Part shown: piece by piece, positions 51,364-60,176 of the stretch
How positions within the stretch are numbered: the stretch's first letter is position 1
Layout of the letters: every line of letters begins with the position of its first letter
NCBI GenBank assembly: GCA_963831155.1
Contig: CAWHOY010000005.1
Location: forward strand, 124,001-188,000
Source: CAVRXQ01 sp963831155
GTDB taxonomy: Bacteria > Actinomycetota > Acidimicrobiia > Acidimicrobiales > Bog-793
Direction of reading: 5' to 3'
DNA: 64,000 bases
Notes under the pieces: generated by a model
The model's input: only the letters and a program-made list of their open reading frames with translations
What the model was told of the DNA's origin: nothing
Databases searched by the model: none
Program-made: the position numbers and the translations under genes

Positions 51364-51729
51364 ATGGCTCAGATGGTTCGAAAGAGTCTCGACTCTCCAG
51401 AAGAGACACGCGCATTCGAAGAGAGCATGGGCAAGCTCGAGTTGGTGAACCTCGATCGCGGCGCCGTTGGCCGAGCGACCTTCGAGCCGGGTTGGCGGTG
51501 GTCGAAGCACGTCAAGCCAATCGCCGGGACTGACAGTTGCCAAGCTGCCCACATGGGCTACTTCATCTCAGGTCGAATGAAAATCGTCATGGACGATGGC
51601 GAAGAGATGGAGTTCGGACCCGGCGATTTCATGGAGGCCCCTCCGGGCCATGACGCCTGGATCGTCGGCGACGAGCCGTGCGTGGTGATCGATTGGCAGG
51701 GCTTTGCCGACTACGCAAAGCGCCGTTAG
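51364..51729 (+). CDS. Cupin-domain protein
   Basis: ATG 51364 follows AGGGGG and gives 121 residues. The cupin pattern is complete: RATFEPGWRWSKHVKPIAGT, CQAAHMGYFISGRMKIVMDD, GEEMEFGPGDFMEAPPGHDA and WIVGDEPCVVIDW. His in QAAHMGY, and Glu and His later, are likely metal ligands. It is the intact paralogue of the frameshifted gene at 28561-28916. Small cupins of this type often bind small molecules or act in stress responses. Confidence 0.85.
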   Translation: MAQMVRKSLDSPEETRAFEESMGKLELVNLDRGAVGRATFEPGWRWSKHVKPIAGTDSCQAAHMGYFISGRMKIVMDDGEEMEFGPGDFMEAPPGHDAWIVGDEPCVVIDWQGFADYAKRR

Positions 51730-52038
51730 CCATTCGGGTGAAGGATCGTTAGTCGCGCAGCTATATCTGCACGATTACATAGCGTTGCCGCCCTGCGTCG
51801 CGAGTGTCTCCGACCGGCACCCATGGCGGCACCCTCGGACGATGTCCCCGCCCAGACTAAGGGTCTTCTCAGAAACGCTAGCGACGCTTCAGGTCATTGG
51901 AACGGTCCGCTGAGATCGCAGTGACCACATGGCGTGAGCCACGGCGTCATCAGCGGCTGAACGAGGGGGATCCAACGAATGACCCACGGTGATGTGACAT
52001 GCACGCATGCGACTCCAAGTTCGCTTCTTAGCCCACAT
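51730..52038. other. Intergenic gap between the cupin and VOC genes
   Basis: I see no gene, strong hairpin or repeat here. Confidence 0.3.
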
Positions 52039-52521
52039 CTATCCCGGCAGATCCTCTGGCCGCTTCTTGGAAAGTTGGCCGGACAAGAGGCCTGTGGATT
52101 GACCGACCTCGATCATGTAGCCATCCGGGTCGCGCATATAGCAGCGGATCTCGGAGCCTCGATCGATCGGAGGCGTAACAAATTCTGCCCCCCGCTCGCT
52201 CCATTCCCTGTAGCAGGCTTCGATGTCCGCGACCCGCAGATTTAAGAAGATCGACGTCGTGTCGTCGGGCTCATAATTGACTACCGAAATGCCGGGCTTG
52301 TCGGGCGTGGGCCCACCACCGGGGTTCATGATGATCCAGCTGTTGGCGAGCTTCACCATGCATGGGTTCTCCTCTAGAACTACCTTCCCGCCAAGGACGC
52401 GCGAATAGAAATCGCGTGATTGGGCGACCTTCCGCACCGTGATGAACAATGTCGCAACGATCCCCTCAGAGGGAACCGGCAGATTCTCATAGTCAATGTA
52501 TGGAGACTCGTCTGCCACCAA
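52039..52521 (-). CDS. VOC-superfamily protein B
   Basis: The 160-residue single-unit VOC protein has VATLFITVRKVAQSRDFYSR, ANSWIIMNPGGGPTPDKP, FLNLRVADIEACYREWSERG and IRCYMRDPDGYMIEVGQSTG. It is a close relative of protein A at 35.6 kb over most of its length. The start codon is GTG at 52521, with purine-rich sequence upstream. Substrate unknown. Confidence 0.85.
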   Translation of the reverse strand: MVADESPYIDYENLPVPSEGIVATLFITVRKVAQSRDFYSRVLGGKVVLEENPCMVKLANSWIIMNPGGGPTPDKPGISVVNYEPDDTTSIFLNLRVADIEACYREWSERGAEFVTPPIDRGSEIRCYMRDPDGYMIEVGQSTGLLSGQLSKKRPEDLPG

Positions 52522-52753
52522 GTCATTCCCTTCGCTTGCGCTGGGCGACCCAGGACACAGACCGGCGACCTGTACGACTGTCGACCATATGTCGATCCGA
52601 TCCCCCAGACGTTATGTGACGCGCCCAAGAGGCGCCGATCGCCAAACTTGGCCGTCCGCACTGCGCCGGGACTGGTTGTGATACGTCGAAGAGGCTGAGA
52701 CGACAGCCGTTTGCAGATACTCGGCCAGGCGTGACCCGAGGAGGACGAGCGCA

Positions 52754-53167
52754 ATGCCAGCTGACTTCCCCGCCGAGACAATGGAACTCACCCACTTGTT
52801 GGTGGTCGCCGACCTGGACCGGGCTCGGGCCTTTTACCAAGAGATTCTCGGCGCCGAGGTGTACCGCGAGTACGGGGGCACGTCCTCGGTGCTGCGGTTC
52901 CTGGGTACCTGGCTGCTGCTGGTCACGGGCGGCGGGCCTACGGCCGACAAGCCGGGCGTAGCCTTTGCGCCCCCGCCTGACCCCGATACGGTCAGCCACG
53001 AGATGACGATCCGCGTTCCGGACTGTCGGGCGGCCTACGACACGCTCTCCACCCGCGGCGCTCGTTTCCTCACCCCACCCGTGGAGTACGAATGGGAGGT
53101 GCGCTGTTTCTTCCGCGACCCCGACGGCCACCTCCTAGAGATCAGCGAGTCCCGGGCTGCTAGCTGA
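52754..53167 (+). CDS. VOC-superfamily protein C
   Basis: The 137-residue protein is preceded by a GGAGGA-type site. It has ELTHLLVVADLDRARAFYQE, LLLVTGGGPTADKPG, IRVPDCRAAYDTLSTRGARF and EVRCFFRDPDGHLLEISESR. The His near the N-terminus (LTHLL) and Glu in LLEISE fit the VOC metal site. It is the third member of the same subfamily, and diverges from protein B at 52.0-52.5 kb. Confidence 0.85.
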   Translation: MPADFPAETMELTHLLVVADLDRARAFYQEILGAEVYREYGGTSSVLRFLGTWLLLVTGGGPTADKPGVAFAPPPDPDTVSHEMTIRVPDCRAAYDTLSTRGARFLTPPVEYEWEVRCFFRDPDGHLLEISESRAAS

Positions 53168-53290
53168 CGCGCCTCACAACTCCGGCTACGTCTTGGCCCA
53201 CGAATCAAGCCGCCAGTTGGAGACTATGGACGTCGGCCCGCTCCGGGGTTTATTCGGCTATCGCTACTGGAAACGCTTGGCCGTCACAGC

Positions 53291-53622
53291 TTAAACGCGG
53301 ACGATCCCGCAGTGCACGTGTCCGTTCGAGCTCCCGTAGGGCGTGATTTGCGCGTAAATCGTGGTTCCGTTCGTCGCTATTCCAAATCGGGCAGCGGAGG
53401 CGATTGCGTTCGATTCTGCATGAACGCAGATGCAAATGTCGTAGAACTTGCCGGACGGGTAGGTCTCACGGTGGCGCAACGGGCGCAACCTCCGTCAACA
53501 CAGTTCTATAGGTTCATGGGTGTTCCGTTGTAACCAGTGGAGATGATGTGCTCTTCTCTTACAAGCACGGCTCCGACCTTTCGTCCGCGGCAGTTGGCCC
53601 GTTCGGACGTCGTAACCCACGG
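53291..53622 (-). pseudogene. Deoxycytidylate deaminase pseudogene
   Basis: Read on the minus strand from about 53622: SERANCRGRKVGAVLVREEH, IISTGYNGTPMNL, a stop (TAG at 53508-53506), NCVDGGCARC, then a one-base frame change and RHRETYPSGKFYDICICVHA, ESNAIASAARFGIATNGTTI. This is the ordered core of a dCMP deaminase, including the GYNGTP loop, the CxxC-type zinc region and the HAE catalytic motif. The final CxxC is replaced (PYGSSNGHVHCGIVRV). One nonsense mutation, one frameshift and missing ends make it non-functional. Confidence 0.82.
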
Positions 53623-53628
53623 CTCCGG

Positions 53629-53730
53629 GCTGACGGCTGGCCGGAAGGCGCGGCCCCGGAGATGGCGTCGGCCGCCCTGGCCCTCATCGAGGGCGCGTTA
53701 CTTCTCGCCCGAGTGAGTGGACCTCGCTAG
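53629..53730 (+). pseudogene. C-terminal tail of a TetR-family regulator
   Basis: The 33 residues DGWPEGAAPEMASAALALIE and GALLLARVSGPR match the last helix of TetR_C-type regulators. Nothing upstream continues the protein, because the next bases belong to the opposing dCMP deaminase remnant. It is a fragment. Confidence 0.6.
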
Positions 53731-53884
53731 CGCCAAGCGCGCCGCGCTAGCCCTGCTGAGCCCGCCACCGAGCCCGAACTCAGCCGCCGGTAGCTAAGTC
53801 CCCGGATTCCCCGTACAAAGACGAAAAGATTGGGTCGTGAGGAATCGCCGACGCCCACTTTGGTGCCCCGTCTAAGGACCACGG

Positions 53885-55022
53885 ATGAGCGCGACCGCTC
53901 GTCTCTTCCGTCGAACTGTTTTTCGACTTGGTGTTCGGGCTTGCGTTCACGCAGGTGACGACGTTCTGGCTCGAGCACACGTCGTGGGAAGGGCTTGGGC
54001 GCGGCCTACTCGTGTTACTCGTGTTGTGGTGGGTGTGGGCGAGCTACGCCTGGTTGACGAACGCCGCTGACGCGGAAGCGGGCTTTGTGACGGCCGTGCT
54101 GCTGTTTGCTACTGGCGCGTTGTTCATCGCTGCGCTCTCGGTCCCGGATGCGCTCGGCGGCCACCGGCTGCTGTTTGGGCTGGCGCTGTTCGTCGTGCTG
54201 GTCGCATTCGTCGGGCTCTATGCGCTCGTCAGCAGGGATGTGCCCGATCAGCTTGCCGCCGTCTTGCGAATGAGCCGCACGGAGCTCACGGGTGGTGCGC
54301 TAATCCTCGGCGCAGCGTTCACTCCGGCGGGTGTGCGACTCGGGCTTTGGGGGCTCGCCTTCGTCGGCGGCTTTTTCGCGCCGATCCTCGGGGGCCTTGG
54401 CGGGTGGCGCGTTCAGCCGGCCCACTTTGCCGAACGGCACAGTCTGATCATCTTCATCGCCCTCGGGGAATCGCTGGGTGCGATCGGGTTCGGCGCGCGG
54501 ACTACCGACCTCGGGTTCCGCGTGGTCTTGGCGGCGGTTCTGGGACTGGTCGTCGCGGCCTCGCTGTGGCTCGCGTACTTCGACTTTGCCTCGATGAGCA
54601 TTCGCGGTTTGCTCGCCGAGAGGCACGGGGAGCAGCGGGCGGAGTTCGCCCGCGACGCCTACACGTACGCGCACCTGCCGATGGTGGTCGGGATCATCCT
54701 CTTCGCCTTCGCGATGCGGGTTACCCTCACCCACCCCAGTGTGGAACTGAAGCTCATCCCCGCGCTCGCCCTCTGCTGGGGCTGCGCTCTCTACCTGCTC
54801 GCTTTCGTCTGGCTCCGCTGGCGAGCCAACAAGACGCTCGGTGTCGGAAGGCCGGTCGCGGCAGTCGTATTCCTACTGCTCACTCCGGCCGCTACAGCGA
54901 TTCCGGCGGTGGCGGCCGTCGGCCTCGTCGCTGCCGTCTGGGTCGGCCTCCACGCCTACGAACTGCTCTGGTGGCGAGAAGAACGCGCACAGCGTCGCGC
55001 CGCCGAGCCTTTCGGTGGCTAA
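53885..55022 (+). CDS. Low-temperature-requirement A (LtrA) family membrane protein, disrupted at the N-terminus
   Basis: The protein has about ten membrane helices and ends WWREERAQRRAAEPFGG. The family's opening motif, VELFFDLVFGLAFTQVT, is present at 53910 onward, but in that frame a TGA lies at 53886-53888 with no start codon between. The natural-looking start, ATG 53885 (MSATARLF), is in a different frame. The only in-frame start is TTG 53928, which would cut the motif. A small deletion near 53905 is therefore likely. Other family segments are intact (GGWRVQPAHFAERHSLIIFI, ALGESLGAIGFGA, YTYAHLPMVVGIILFAFA). The biochemical role of LtrA is not defined. Confidence 0.75.
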
Positions 55023-55023
55023 A

Positions 55024-55461
55024 TCAACGTGACGGCCATCCGAGCGCGTCGAAAACTGCCACGGGGTCGAGATAATCGCGCCAGTGAGTGACCTTGCGAT
55101 CGTTGATCGTGAGTACGGAGACGTACCGGTTGGCGTACGGGGCGCCGGTCGACACAACTCGGCCTTCGGAGGCGTATTCGAGCACCACGACGCCGGTCTT
55201 GGTGTCATGGTGGATCGCGAGGTCGTAACAGCGGTCTAGGACGATCATCGTGCCGTAAGGGCGGTAGAGCTCGGCGACGGCCGCGCGGCCCTCGACATGC
55301 TTCGGGTAGTCGGGAACGGTGATGATGTAGTCGAAGATGACGTCTTCGGCCAGCAGGTCGAAGAAGTGCCCGCCATCAGCGATGCCGTCGAGGCCCTGCT
55401 TGACGATGCGAAAGAACGGGTCGAGTGCCTTGAAGTCGTTGAGGTTGGAGATCATCGTCAT
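55024..55461 (-). CDS. NTF2-like (SnoaL) protein
   Basis: The 145-residue protein shows the NTF2-like cone: PFFRIVKQGLDGIADGGHFF, DVIFDYIITVPDYPKHVEGR, AAVAELYRPYG, then strands with VVVLEYASEGRVVSTGAPYA, NRYVSVLTINDRKVTHWRDY and LDPVAVFDALGWPSR. It converges on the LtrA gene with one base between stops. A C-terminal duplicate lies at 38231-38383. The ligand is unknown. Confidence 0.85.
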   Translation of the reverse strand: MTMISNLNDFKALDPFFRIVKQGLDGIADGGHFFDLLAEDVIFDYIITVPDYPKHVEGRAAVAELYRPYGTMIVLDRCYDLAIHHDTKTGVVVLEYASEGRVVSTGAPYANRYVSVLTINDRKVTHWRDYLDPVAVFDALGWPSR

Positions 55462-55757
55462 CTTGGTTCCCGTCTACGTCCAGGTCTGCGCGGTCGCCGA
55501 ACGAGGTTGATTGGCCGAATCCATTTCTGGCCGCACCACGGTTACGACATCGTGCAGCGTTACGAGCGGCTGACCATTCATGAGCTGATTAGAACGTCAC
55601 AGTCCGGCACATCCGAGATACCCGCGGTTCACATGGAGCATTGTTTCGGGCACTCGCCAACGCGATGTAGTTCAGTCGTCCAATCTCTGTGTTGAGATGT
55701 GTCGACCAGTTCGCGCCATCCGCTTGCCCGAGCTGGCCCGGCGTCCTTCGCTCGCGC

Positions 55758-55905
55758 GCCGGGTTCCCTTGTGTCCAACACGCGCGCTCGAGTCGGGTCA
55801 TTCGCTCAGCTGACGCCCTGGCGTCGTTCCCTTTGTTTTGGATTATGGGACGAATCAACGAGGAGATCCGTACAAATGTCGAGGCGGCGACCGGAATCGA
55901 ACCGG
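55758..55905. repeat. Att-like direct repeat C, including the tRNA-Cys 3' end
   Basis: This matches repeat A (48145-48302) from the tRNA T-arm outward for about 120 further bases. The chromosomal tRNA-Cys gene is intact here, so this is the junction that restores the tRNA (attR-like), and inserted DNA lies to its left. Confidence 0.75.
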
Positions 55906-55953
55906 TGTAGAGGGCTTTGCAGGCCCTTGCCTGAGCCACTCGGCCACGCCGCC
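55882..55953 (-). tRNA. tRNA-Cys (anticodon GCA)
   Basis: Minus strand: acceptor GGCGGCG (from 55953) pairs with CGCCGCC at 55889-55883, with U as discriminator as expected for tRNA-Cys. Anticodon stem AGGGC/GCCCT encloses loop CTGCAAA with anticodon GCA. T-arm ACCGG-TTCGATT-CCGGT. CCA is not encoded. The gene is the apparent integration target. Confidence 0.93.
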
Positions 55954-56013
55954 GGAGCCCCTCAGGATAGTCAGGGCCGGGAGAAGGACAGCCTGACAAG
56001 CCGAGGACGTCTC

Positions 56014-56790
56014 TTACGCGCCGATTGCGTGATAACCGCCGTCGACGTGCACGATCTCGCCTGTCGTCTTCGGAAACCAATCCGACAACAACGCGATGCA
56101 CGCTCTCGCGACCGTCTCGCCGTCTTCAGAAACGTTCCAGCCAAGCGGTGCTCGCTCAGCCCACGCACCTTCGATGTCCGAGAATCCCGGAATCGCCTTC
56201 GCGGCGACCGTTCTGATCGGTCCCGCGGCGACGAGGTTGACCCGGATCCGTTTCGGCCCGAGGTCGCGCGCGAGGTAACGGGTCAGCGACTCGAGTGCTG
56301 CCTTCGCTACACCCATCCAGTCATATGCCGGCCAAGCAACCTGCGCATCGAAATCCAGTCCGACGATCGACGCGGATGGTGCGGCTTCGAGCAGCGACAT
56401 GAACCCTTCGGTGAGCACCCGCAACGAATACGCGGACACTTCTATTGCAGTCGCCACATCCGGCCAGCTCGCTTCGAACATGCCGTGACCGATCGCGGCT
56501 TCTGGCGCGAACGCGATTGAATGGAGAATCCCGTCGAGCCGACCGAATCGTTTCGCGACCGCTTCCGCGGCGCGTTTTGGATGCTCTCGATTTGTAACGT
56601 CGAGTTCTAAGATCTCGGTCGCTTCGGGCAGCTTGCGTGCCGTGCGTTCCGTGAGCGACATCGCCCGACCGAACCCGGTGAGGATGACGTCCGCCCCTTC
56701 GAGCTGGGCGAGCCGGGCTGCCCCAAAAGCGAGCGAGTCGGGCGTTAGCACGCCGGTGACCAGGAATTTCTTCCCCTCGACGATCCCCAA
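56014..56790 (-). CDS. fabI: Enoyl-ACP reductase, InhA/FabI type
   Basis: TTG 56790 is chosen because AAGGAGA lies five bases ahead and the protein then begins LGIVEGKKFLVTGVLTPDSL, the expected InhA-like opening; the frame also runs upstream to 56862. The product has 258 residues. Tyr156 and Lys163 (YDWMGVAKAAL) form the Y-x6-K catalytic pair. RIRVNLVAAGPIRTVAAKAI is the substrate loop and IVHVDGGYHAIGA the C-terminus. It performs the last reduction of fatty-acid elongation. This is likely core genome, immediately right of the tRNA. Confidence 0.92.
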   Translation of the reverse strand: MGIVEGKKFLVTGVLTPDSLAFGAARLAQLEGADVILTGFGRAMSLTERTARKLPEATEILELDVTNREHPKRAAEAVAKRFGRLDGILHSIAFAPEAAIGHGMFEASWPDVATAIEVSAYSLRVLTEGFMSLLEAAPSASIVGLDFDAQVAWPAYDWMGVAKAALESLTRYLARDLGPKRIRVNLVAAGPIRTVAAKAIPGFSDIEGAWAERAPLGWNVSEDGETVARACIALLSDWFPKTTGEIVHVDGGYHAIGA

Positions 56791-56930
56791 ATCGTCTCCT
56801 TCCGCCGTGCTCGTTGCCCTCGATTTGCCGGACACTACCGACGGGCTGGTCGCTTCGTCCACCTTCCGCGCTCTGTTCGCGCGTTGGTGTGTTCTTGGCG
56901 ACTCGGGTGGGAGTCGCGCGGGCGAGATCG

Positions 56931-57131
56931 TTACGCGAGGCCGACTCGGTGCGCGTAAGCGGTAGCTCGCGCGCGATCACGACTGCCGGTCTTGGCGAAG
57001 ATCCGATTGATGTGGGTCTTCACCGTCGATTCGGCGACGTAGAGGGCGTTGCCGATCTCAGTATTCGAAAGACACTGCGCGATCAATGTAAGGACTTCGG
57101 CTTCACGTTCGGTGAGTCCATCGGGCAACAC
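56931..57131 (-). CDS. Stand-alone LuxR-type HTH protein
   Basis: The 66-residue product is just the NarL/LuxR C-terminal domain: LTEREAEVLTLIAQCLSNTE, IGNALYVAESTVKTHINRIF, AKTGSRDRARATAYAHRVGL. No receiver domain is found upstream in any minus-strand frame, though the frame stays open for about 20 more codons. It is either a genuine short regulator or the remnant of a response regulator. It precedes fabI by 140 bases on the same strand. Confidence 0.65.
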   Translation of the reverse strand: MLPDGLTEREAEVLTLIAQCLSNTEIGNALYVAESTVKTHINRIFAKTGSRDRARATAYAHRVGLA

Positions 57132-57309
57132 CGCGGGCGCCGCGCACGGGCAGGGGACCGCACCGTCAAGCCGACATTGAGGAGTGCGGGGCGCCTTGGG
57201 CGGACCTCTGCTGATCGCGCCGGCTGGCGGTCGTCAAATGACGATTTTCGGCACCAAATCGTCATCTGCCAGCAGCGCGAGGGGGAGGATCCGCGGCTAG
57301 TAAGTCCGC

Positions 57310-57783
57310 GTGGCGTTTGCGATCGAGGAGCAGACGTCGGCATGGATCGCGAGTGCTCCGATGCGGGTCGAGCACATCTTCGATGTCCAGGCGCCTCCTG
57401 AATCGGTGTTCTCCGTCTTGTCGGACGATGTGAGCTGGCCCGCTTGGTACTCGGGCGTACGGAGCGTGCGCCTTTCGAACGGCGTCGTCGGCGAGGGGTC
57501 ACTGCGGACGGTCTGGTTCCGCGGCGCGCGGGTCGAGGAGCGGGTGCTTTTGTACGAAGAACCGTGTCGGATCGTCTTCGGTGGGGTCTCGTCGAACGTG
57601 CCCGGGTTGAAGTCGATCGTCACCGACTGGCGGATCGTTCCCCGCGGCGCCGGATGCTCGCGCCTCACAATGTCCGTCGGTCTCGAGTGGTCGGGCGCGC
57701 TGCGTTACGTGCCGTGGCTGGTGCGGCCGGCGTTGCGGCGCGCGACGCACGGCGCAGGCGGCATCGCCCGGATCGTCCGCTAA
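57310..57783 (+). CDS. SRPBCC/polyketide cyclase-like protein
   Basis: The protein has up to 157 residues from GTG 57310; ATG 57361 is an alternative beginning MRVEHIFDVQAPPESVFSVL. The typical opening strand (FDVQAPPESVFSVLSD) and a WPAWYSGVRSVRL turn identify a START/SRPBCC cavity fold. LEWSGALRYVPWLVRPALRR is the C-terminal helix. Such proteins bind lipids or polyketides. It diverges from the LuxR gene. Confidence 0.75.
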   Translation: MAFAIEEQTSAWIASAPMRVEHIFDVQAPPESVFSVLSDDVSWPAWYSGVRSVRLSNGVVGEGSLRTVWFRGARVEERVLLYEEPCRIVFGGVSSNVPGLKSIVTDWRIVPRGAGCSRLTMSVGLEWSGALRYVPWLVRPALRRATHGAGGIARIVR

Positions 57784-57856
57784 ACCCCGCAGGCGCAGAC
57801 AGCAGGCTGTTCTCATTCTGTCGACCGCGCTCTCCGCCCTCGACGCGCGCGTCCGG

Positions 57857-58171
57857 GTGGAGGGGATCCCCGAGGGCCTCGCCTTCACGCACAGTGCGCG
57901 CAGCCTGGGGGCGATCTCGGTGCTCAACCTGATCATGAAATTCGGTGAACTCGACATCGTCGTCCGGCCCTCCGGCACCGATTACGAGTCGTTGGCTTCA
58001 CACTCGCTGGTCGTCACCGTGCACGGCGTCGAAGTCCCTCTTGCCGCGTTGCGCGACGTGATCAAGTCGAAACACTCTGCCAACCGTCCACGAGACCGCC
58101 AAGCGTTGCCGACCCTTCGGGCGCTCGAGGAGCGAATAACGCGCGACGTCGGAGCCGACGAACAGCAATAA
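57857..58171 (+). pseudogene. N-terminally truncated nucleotidyltransferase
   Basis: The 104 residues from GTG 57857 (EGIPEGLAFTHSARSLGAIS, GELDIVVRPSGTDYESL, PLAALRDVIKSKHSANRPRD, RQALPTLRALEE) match the second half of AbiEii/MNT-type nucleotidyltransferase-fold proteins. Upstream, homology continues (LSTALSALDARVRV) and then shifts frame. The GGxxxxxHG and DxD motifs of the first half are absent. It is probably a decayed gene. Confidence 0.55.
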
Positions 58172-58195
58172 GGCGAATAACCGAACTTTCAGCGT

Positions 58196-59785
58196 TCAGG
58201 CGAAGACGTTTGAGAGAGCGGGCTTTGTTCTCCCCAAGAGGCGCTCGTAGAGGCGCGCGGTTTCGGGATGGACGGCGCGCAGCGGATCGCCGTCGATCTC
58301 GAGTACGAGCGCCAGGTGACGCAAAGTCGCCTCCACTCCGGCGCGATCTCCGTTCGCGTCGGCCGCCTCCATCAATAAACGGTGCAGGCGCTCGTCCCAC
58401 GGCGTCGCCCGCAGCCCCCGATGTGCAGCCCAGGTCGCGCCGTCTGGGTCGCCGCGTCGGAGGGCGTAGCCGCCGTATTGGAGCGCCAGGGACGAGACCG
58501 CGTGTTCGATCTCGGCGGAGAACCCCTCGAGGAGCGCCCACTGACCTTGCTGGAGGTCGCCGAACGGGCGACCGCGCACGAGCTCGAGTGCCCGCCGCCA
58601 GGAGTACGCGTCCTCGGTCGCGGCGAGGGCACAGAACTCCTCCCAGTCGGTCCTGACGTCGGCGATGAGGTGTCGCTCATCGATCTTGCGCAAGCGCGGA
58701 CGTCCGTCTCCCGCATCACCGAGCGCTCGTCGCGCCTCAGAGAGGCGGTTCGCGATCGTCTGTTGCGGCATGCGGCGATTCGGCCAGACCGCCGTTTCCC
58801 ACGCCGAGGTCGTCGCCCCTTCGGGATGCATCGCGAGGTAGACGACGAGCTCGGTGAGAAGGGGATGTCCTCCGAGTGGGTCGCAGGTGTTGCGGACCTC
58901 GACGGGCCCCAGGATCGCCACCTCGACGGTGTTCAATGAAGCGTCCGGGACCGACTTGGCCTCCGAGCGCGCGACGTTTGCTCCTACTGCGCGCGCCGAC
59001 ATCGGTGTCACCGAGCGCAGCAAGACCGAACAGCGTCCCGGTTCGCCCGCGACGAGGACGACGCGCGCGTCGGGATGCGCTGCGGTGGTCACGATGCCGG
59101 CCGATCCATGGCGGCGCGCCGCGACGATGAGGCGCTCGAATGCGTCTTCGGTCGTCTGTTCGCCGTCGACGAAGATGACGAGTGGATCAGAGTTGTGAGC
59201 GACCAGCGAGCACGCCTCAGCAAGCGAATCCGCGCGCGGACACTGCACCGAATCAAGACGGCCAACGACGAGAGCGCCGACGTCGGAGCGATGACGTCGA
59301 AGGAAGGACGTGAAAATCCAGGACGCCAGCTCGGGGGCGCGGTCGCGGCGGCCGACGACCGAAGTCAAACCGGCGCTGAACAAGTCGACGATCGTCGCGG
59401 TGGTGTTCAAGGAGGGGACCGCGGCGAGTCCGAGTCGAGAGTCGTGCGGCGGTATGTCGTCCCACGGCTCCGGTAGCGGCACCGTCACGATCAACCGTTG
59501 CGCATCGGCGTCCGACGTCGCCGCGACGGCGAACGGGACTTCCGACGAACAGGTCACGTTGTGTCCGTCAACGGTGTAGAGAACCGGCCGATTGCTCGAC
59601 TGCGGCTTGATGATCGCGCCGACCGCGTGTGCGACCTCGTCCTCGATCGGCGGAACTGGCTTTTCCTCGAGCAGCTTTACGCCCGGGGGAAGCGGACGGG
59701 AAGCGATGCCGCTCGTGCCTGTCGGCAGCTGGACCTCCAAACGACCGCGTTCGTGCTGTTCTCCCACCGGTGCCCCTCCCTCCAC
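58196..59785 (-). CDS. BTAD-domain (SARP-like) protein
   Basis: The protein has 529 residues. The last 250 are a winged helix-turn-helix (VAILGPVEVRN, LTELVVYLAMHPEGATTSAW, PQQTIANRLSEARRALGDA) followed by a bacterial transcriptional activator domain of TPR-like helices (ALELVRGRPFGDL, ATWAAHRGLRATPWDERLHR). The first 270 residues resemble the cytoplasmic part of large LysM/BTAD membrane proteins, but no LysM or membrane segment is seen, so it may be a short version. A regulatory role is likely; its target is unknown. Confidence 0.75.
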   Translation of the reverse strand: MEGGAPVGEQHERGRLEVQLPTGTSGIASRPLPPGVKLLEEKPVPPIEDEVAHAVGAIIKPQSSNRPVLYTVDGHNVTCSSEVPFAVAATSDADAQRLIVTVPLPEPWDDIPPHDSRLGLAAVPSLNTTATIVDLFSAGLTSVVGRRDRAPELASWIFTSFLRRHRSDVGALVVGRLDSVQCPRADSLAEACSLVAHNSDPLVIFVDGEQTTEDAFERLIVAARRHGSAGIVTTAAHPDARVVLVAGEPGRCSVLLRSVTPMSARAVGANVARSEAKSVPDASLNTVEVAILGPVEVRNTCDPLGGHPLLTELVVYLAMHPEGATTSAWETAVWPNRRMPQQTIANRLSEARRALGDAGDGRPRLRKIDERHLIADVRTDWEEFCALAATEDAYSWRRALELVRGRPFGDLQQGQWALLEGFSAEIEHAVSSLALQYGGYALRRGDPDGATWAAHRGLRATPWDERLHRLLMEAADANGDRAGVEATLRHLALVLEIDGDPLRAVHPETARLYERLLGRTKPALSNVFA

Positions 59786-60176
59786 CCCCGGTCCTGTGAG
59801 ACGTTTGCCGCGCTCGCAGTCCGGCCGGAATATCCGCGTACGACTGATATCTAGTCGTCAGGATCCCGGTTTCGCTACCGTCCGTGGTAGGAGCGCTACG
59901 GAGCATGGTGACGGATCCGGGAGCACGTCGTCGGGATGTGCAGGGCTCACAGCCCGGTCTCAGTGGGGACCGGGGAACGCCGCCGCCGGCGCCGCCGGCA
60001 GATCAATGGGACTGCCGCCGCGGAGGCTGGAAAGCCCGGCGACGCCTGAAAGCTTCGCTGGGGTCTTCAGTGTCCGCTGTCGAGCGTGTCGTGAACAGTG
60101 GAGTCAGAAGCTTCGGTCAATCCGGCAAGCGATTCAGCGTTTTGGTTTCCGACGCAGGAGAAAGCAGCGGTGCGAA
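59786..60176. other. Intergenic gap
   Basis: No coding frame is convincing on either strand, and no strong hairpin is visible. It probably includes the promoter of the BTAD gene. Confidence 0.3.

Noticed and set aside
55699..56520. 273-residue plus-strand frame across the tRNA gene
   Set aside because: It reads through a tRNA in antisense and through fabI; strings such as RRRPESNRCRGLC are a known artefact of translating tRNA complements.
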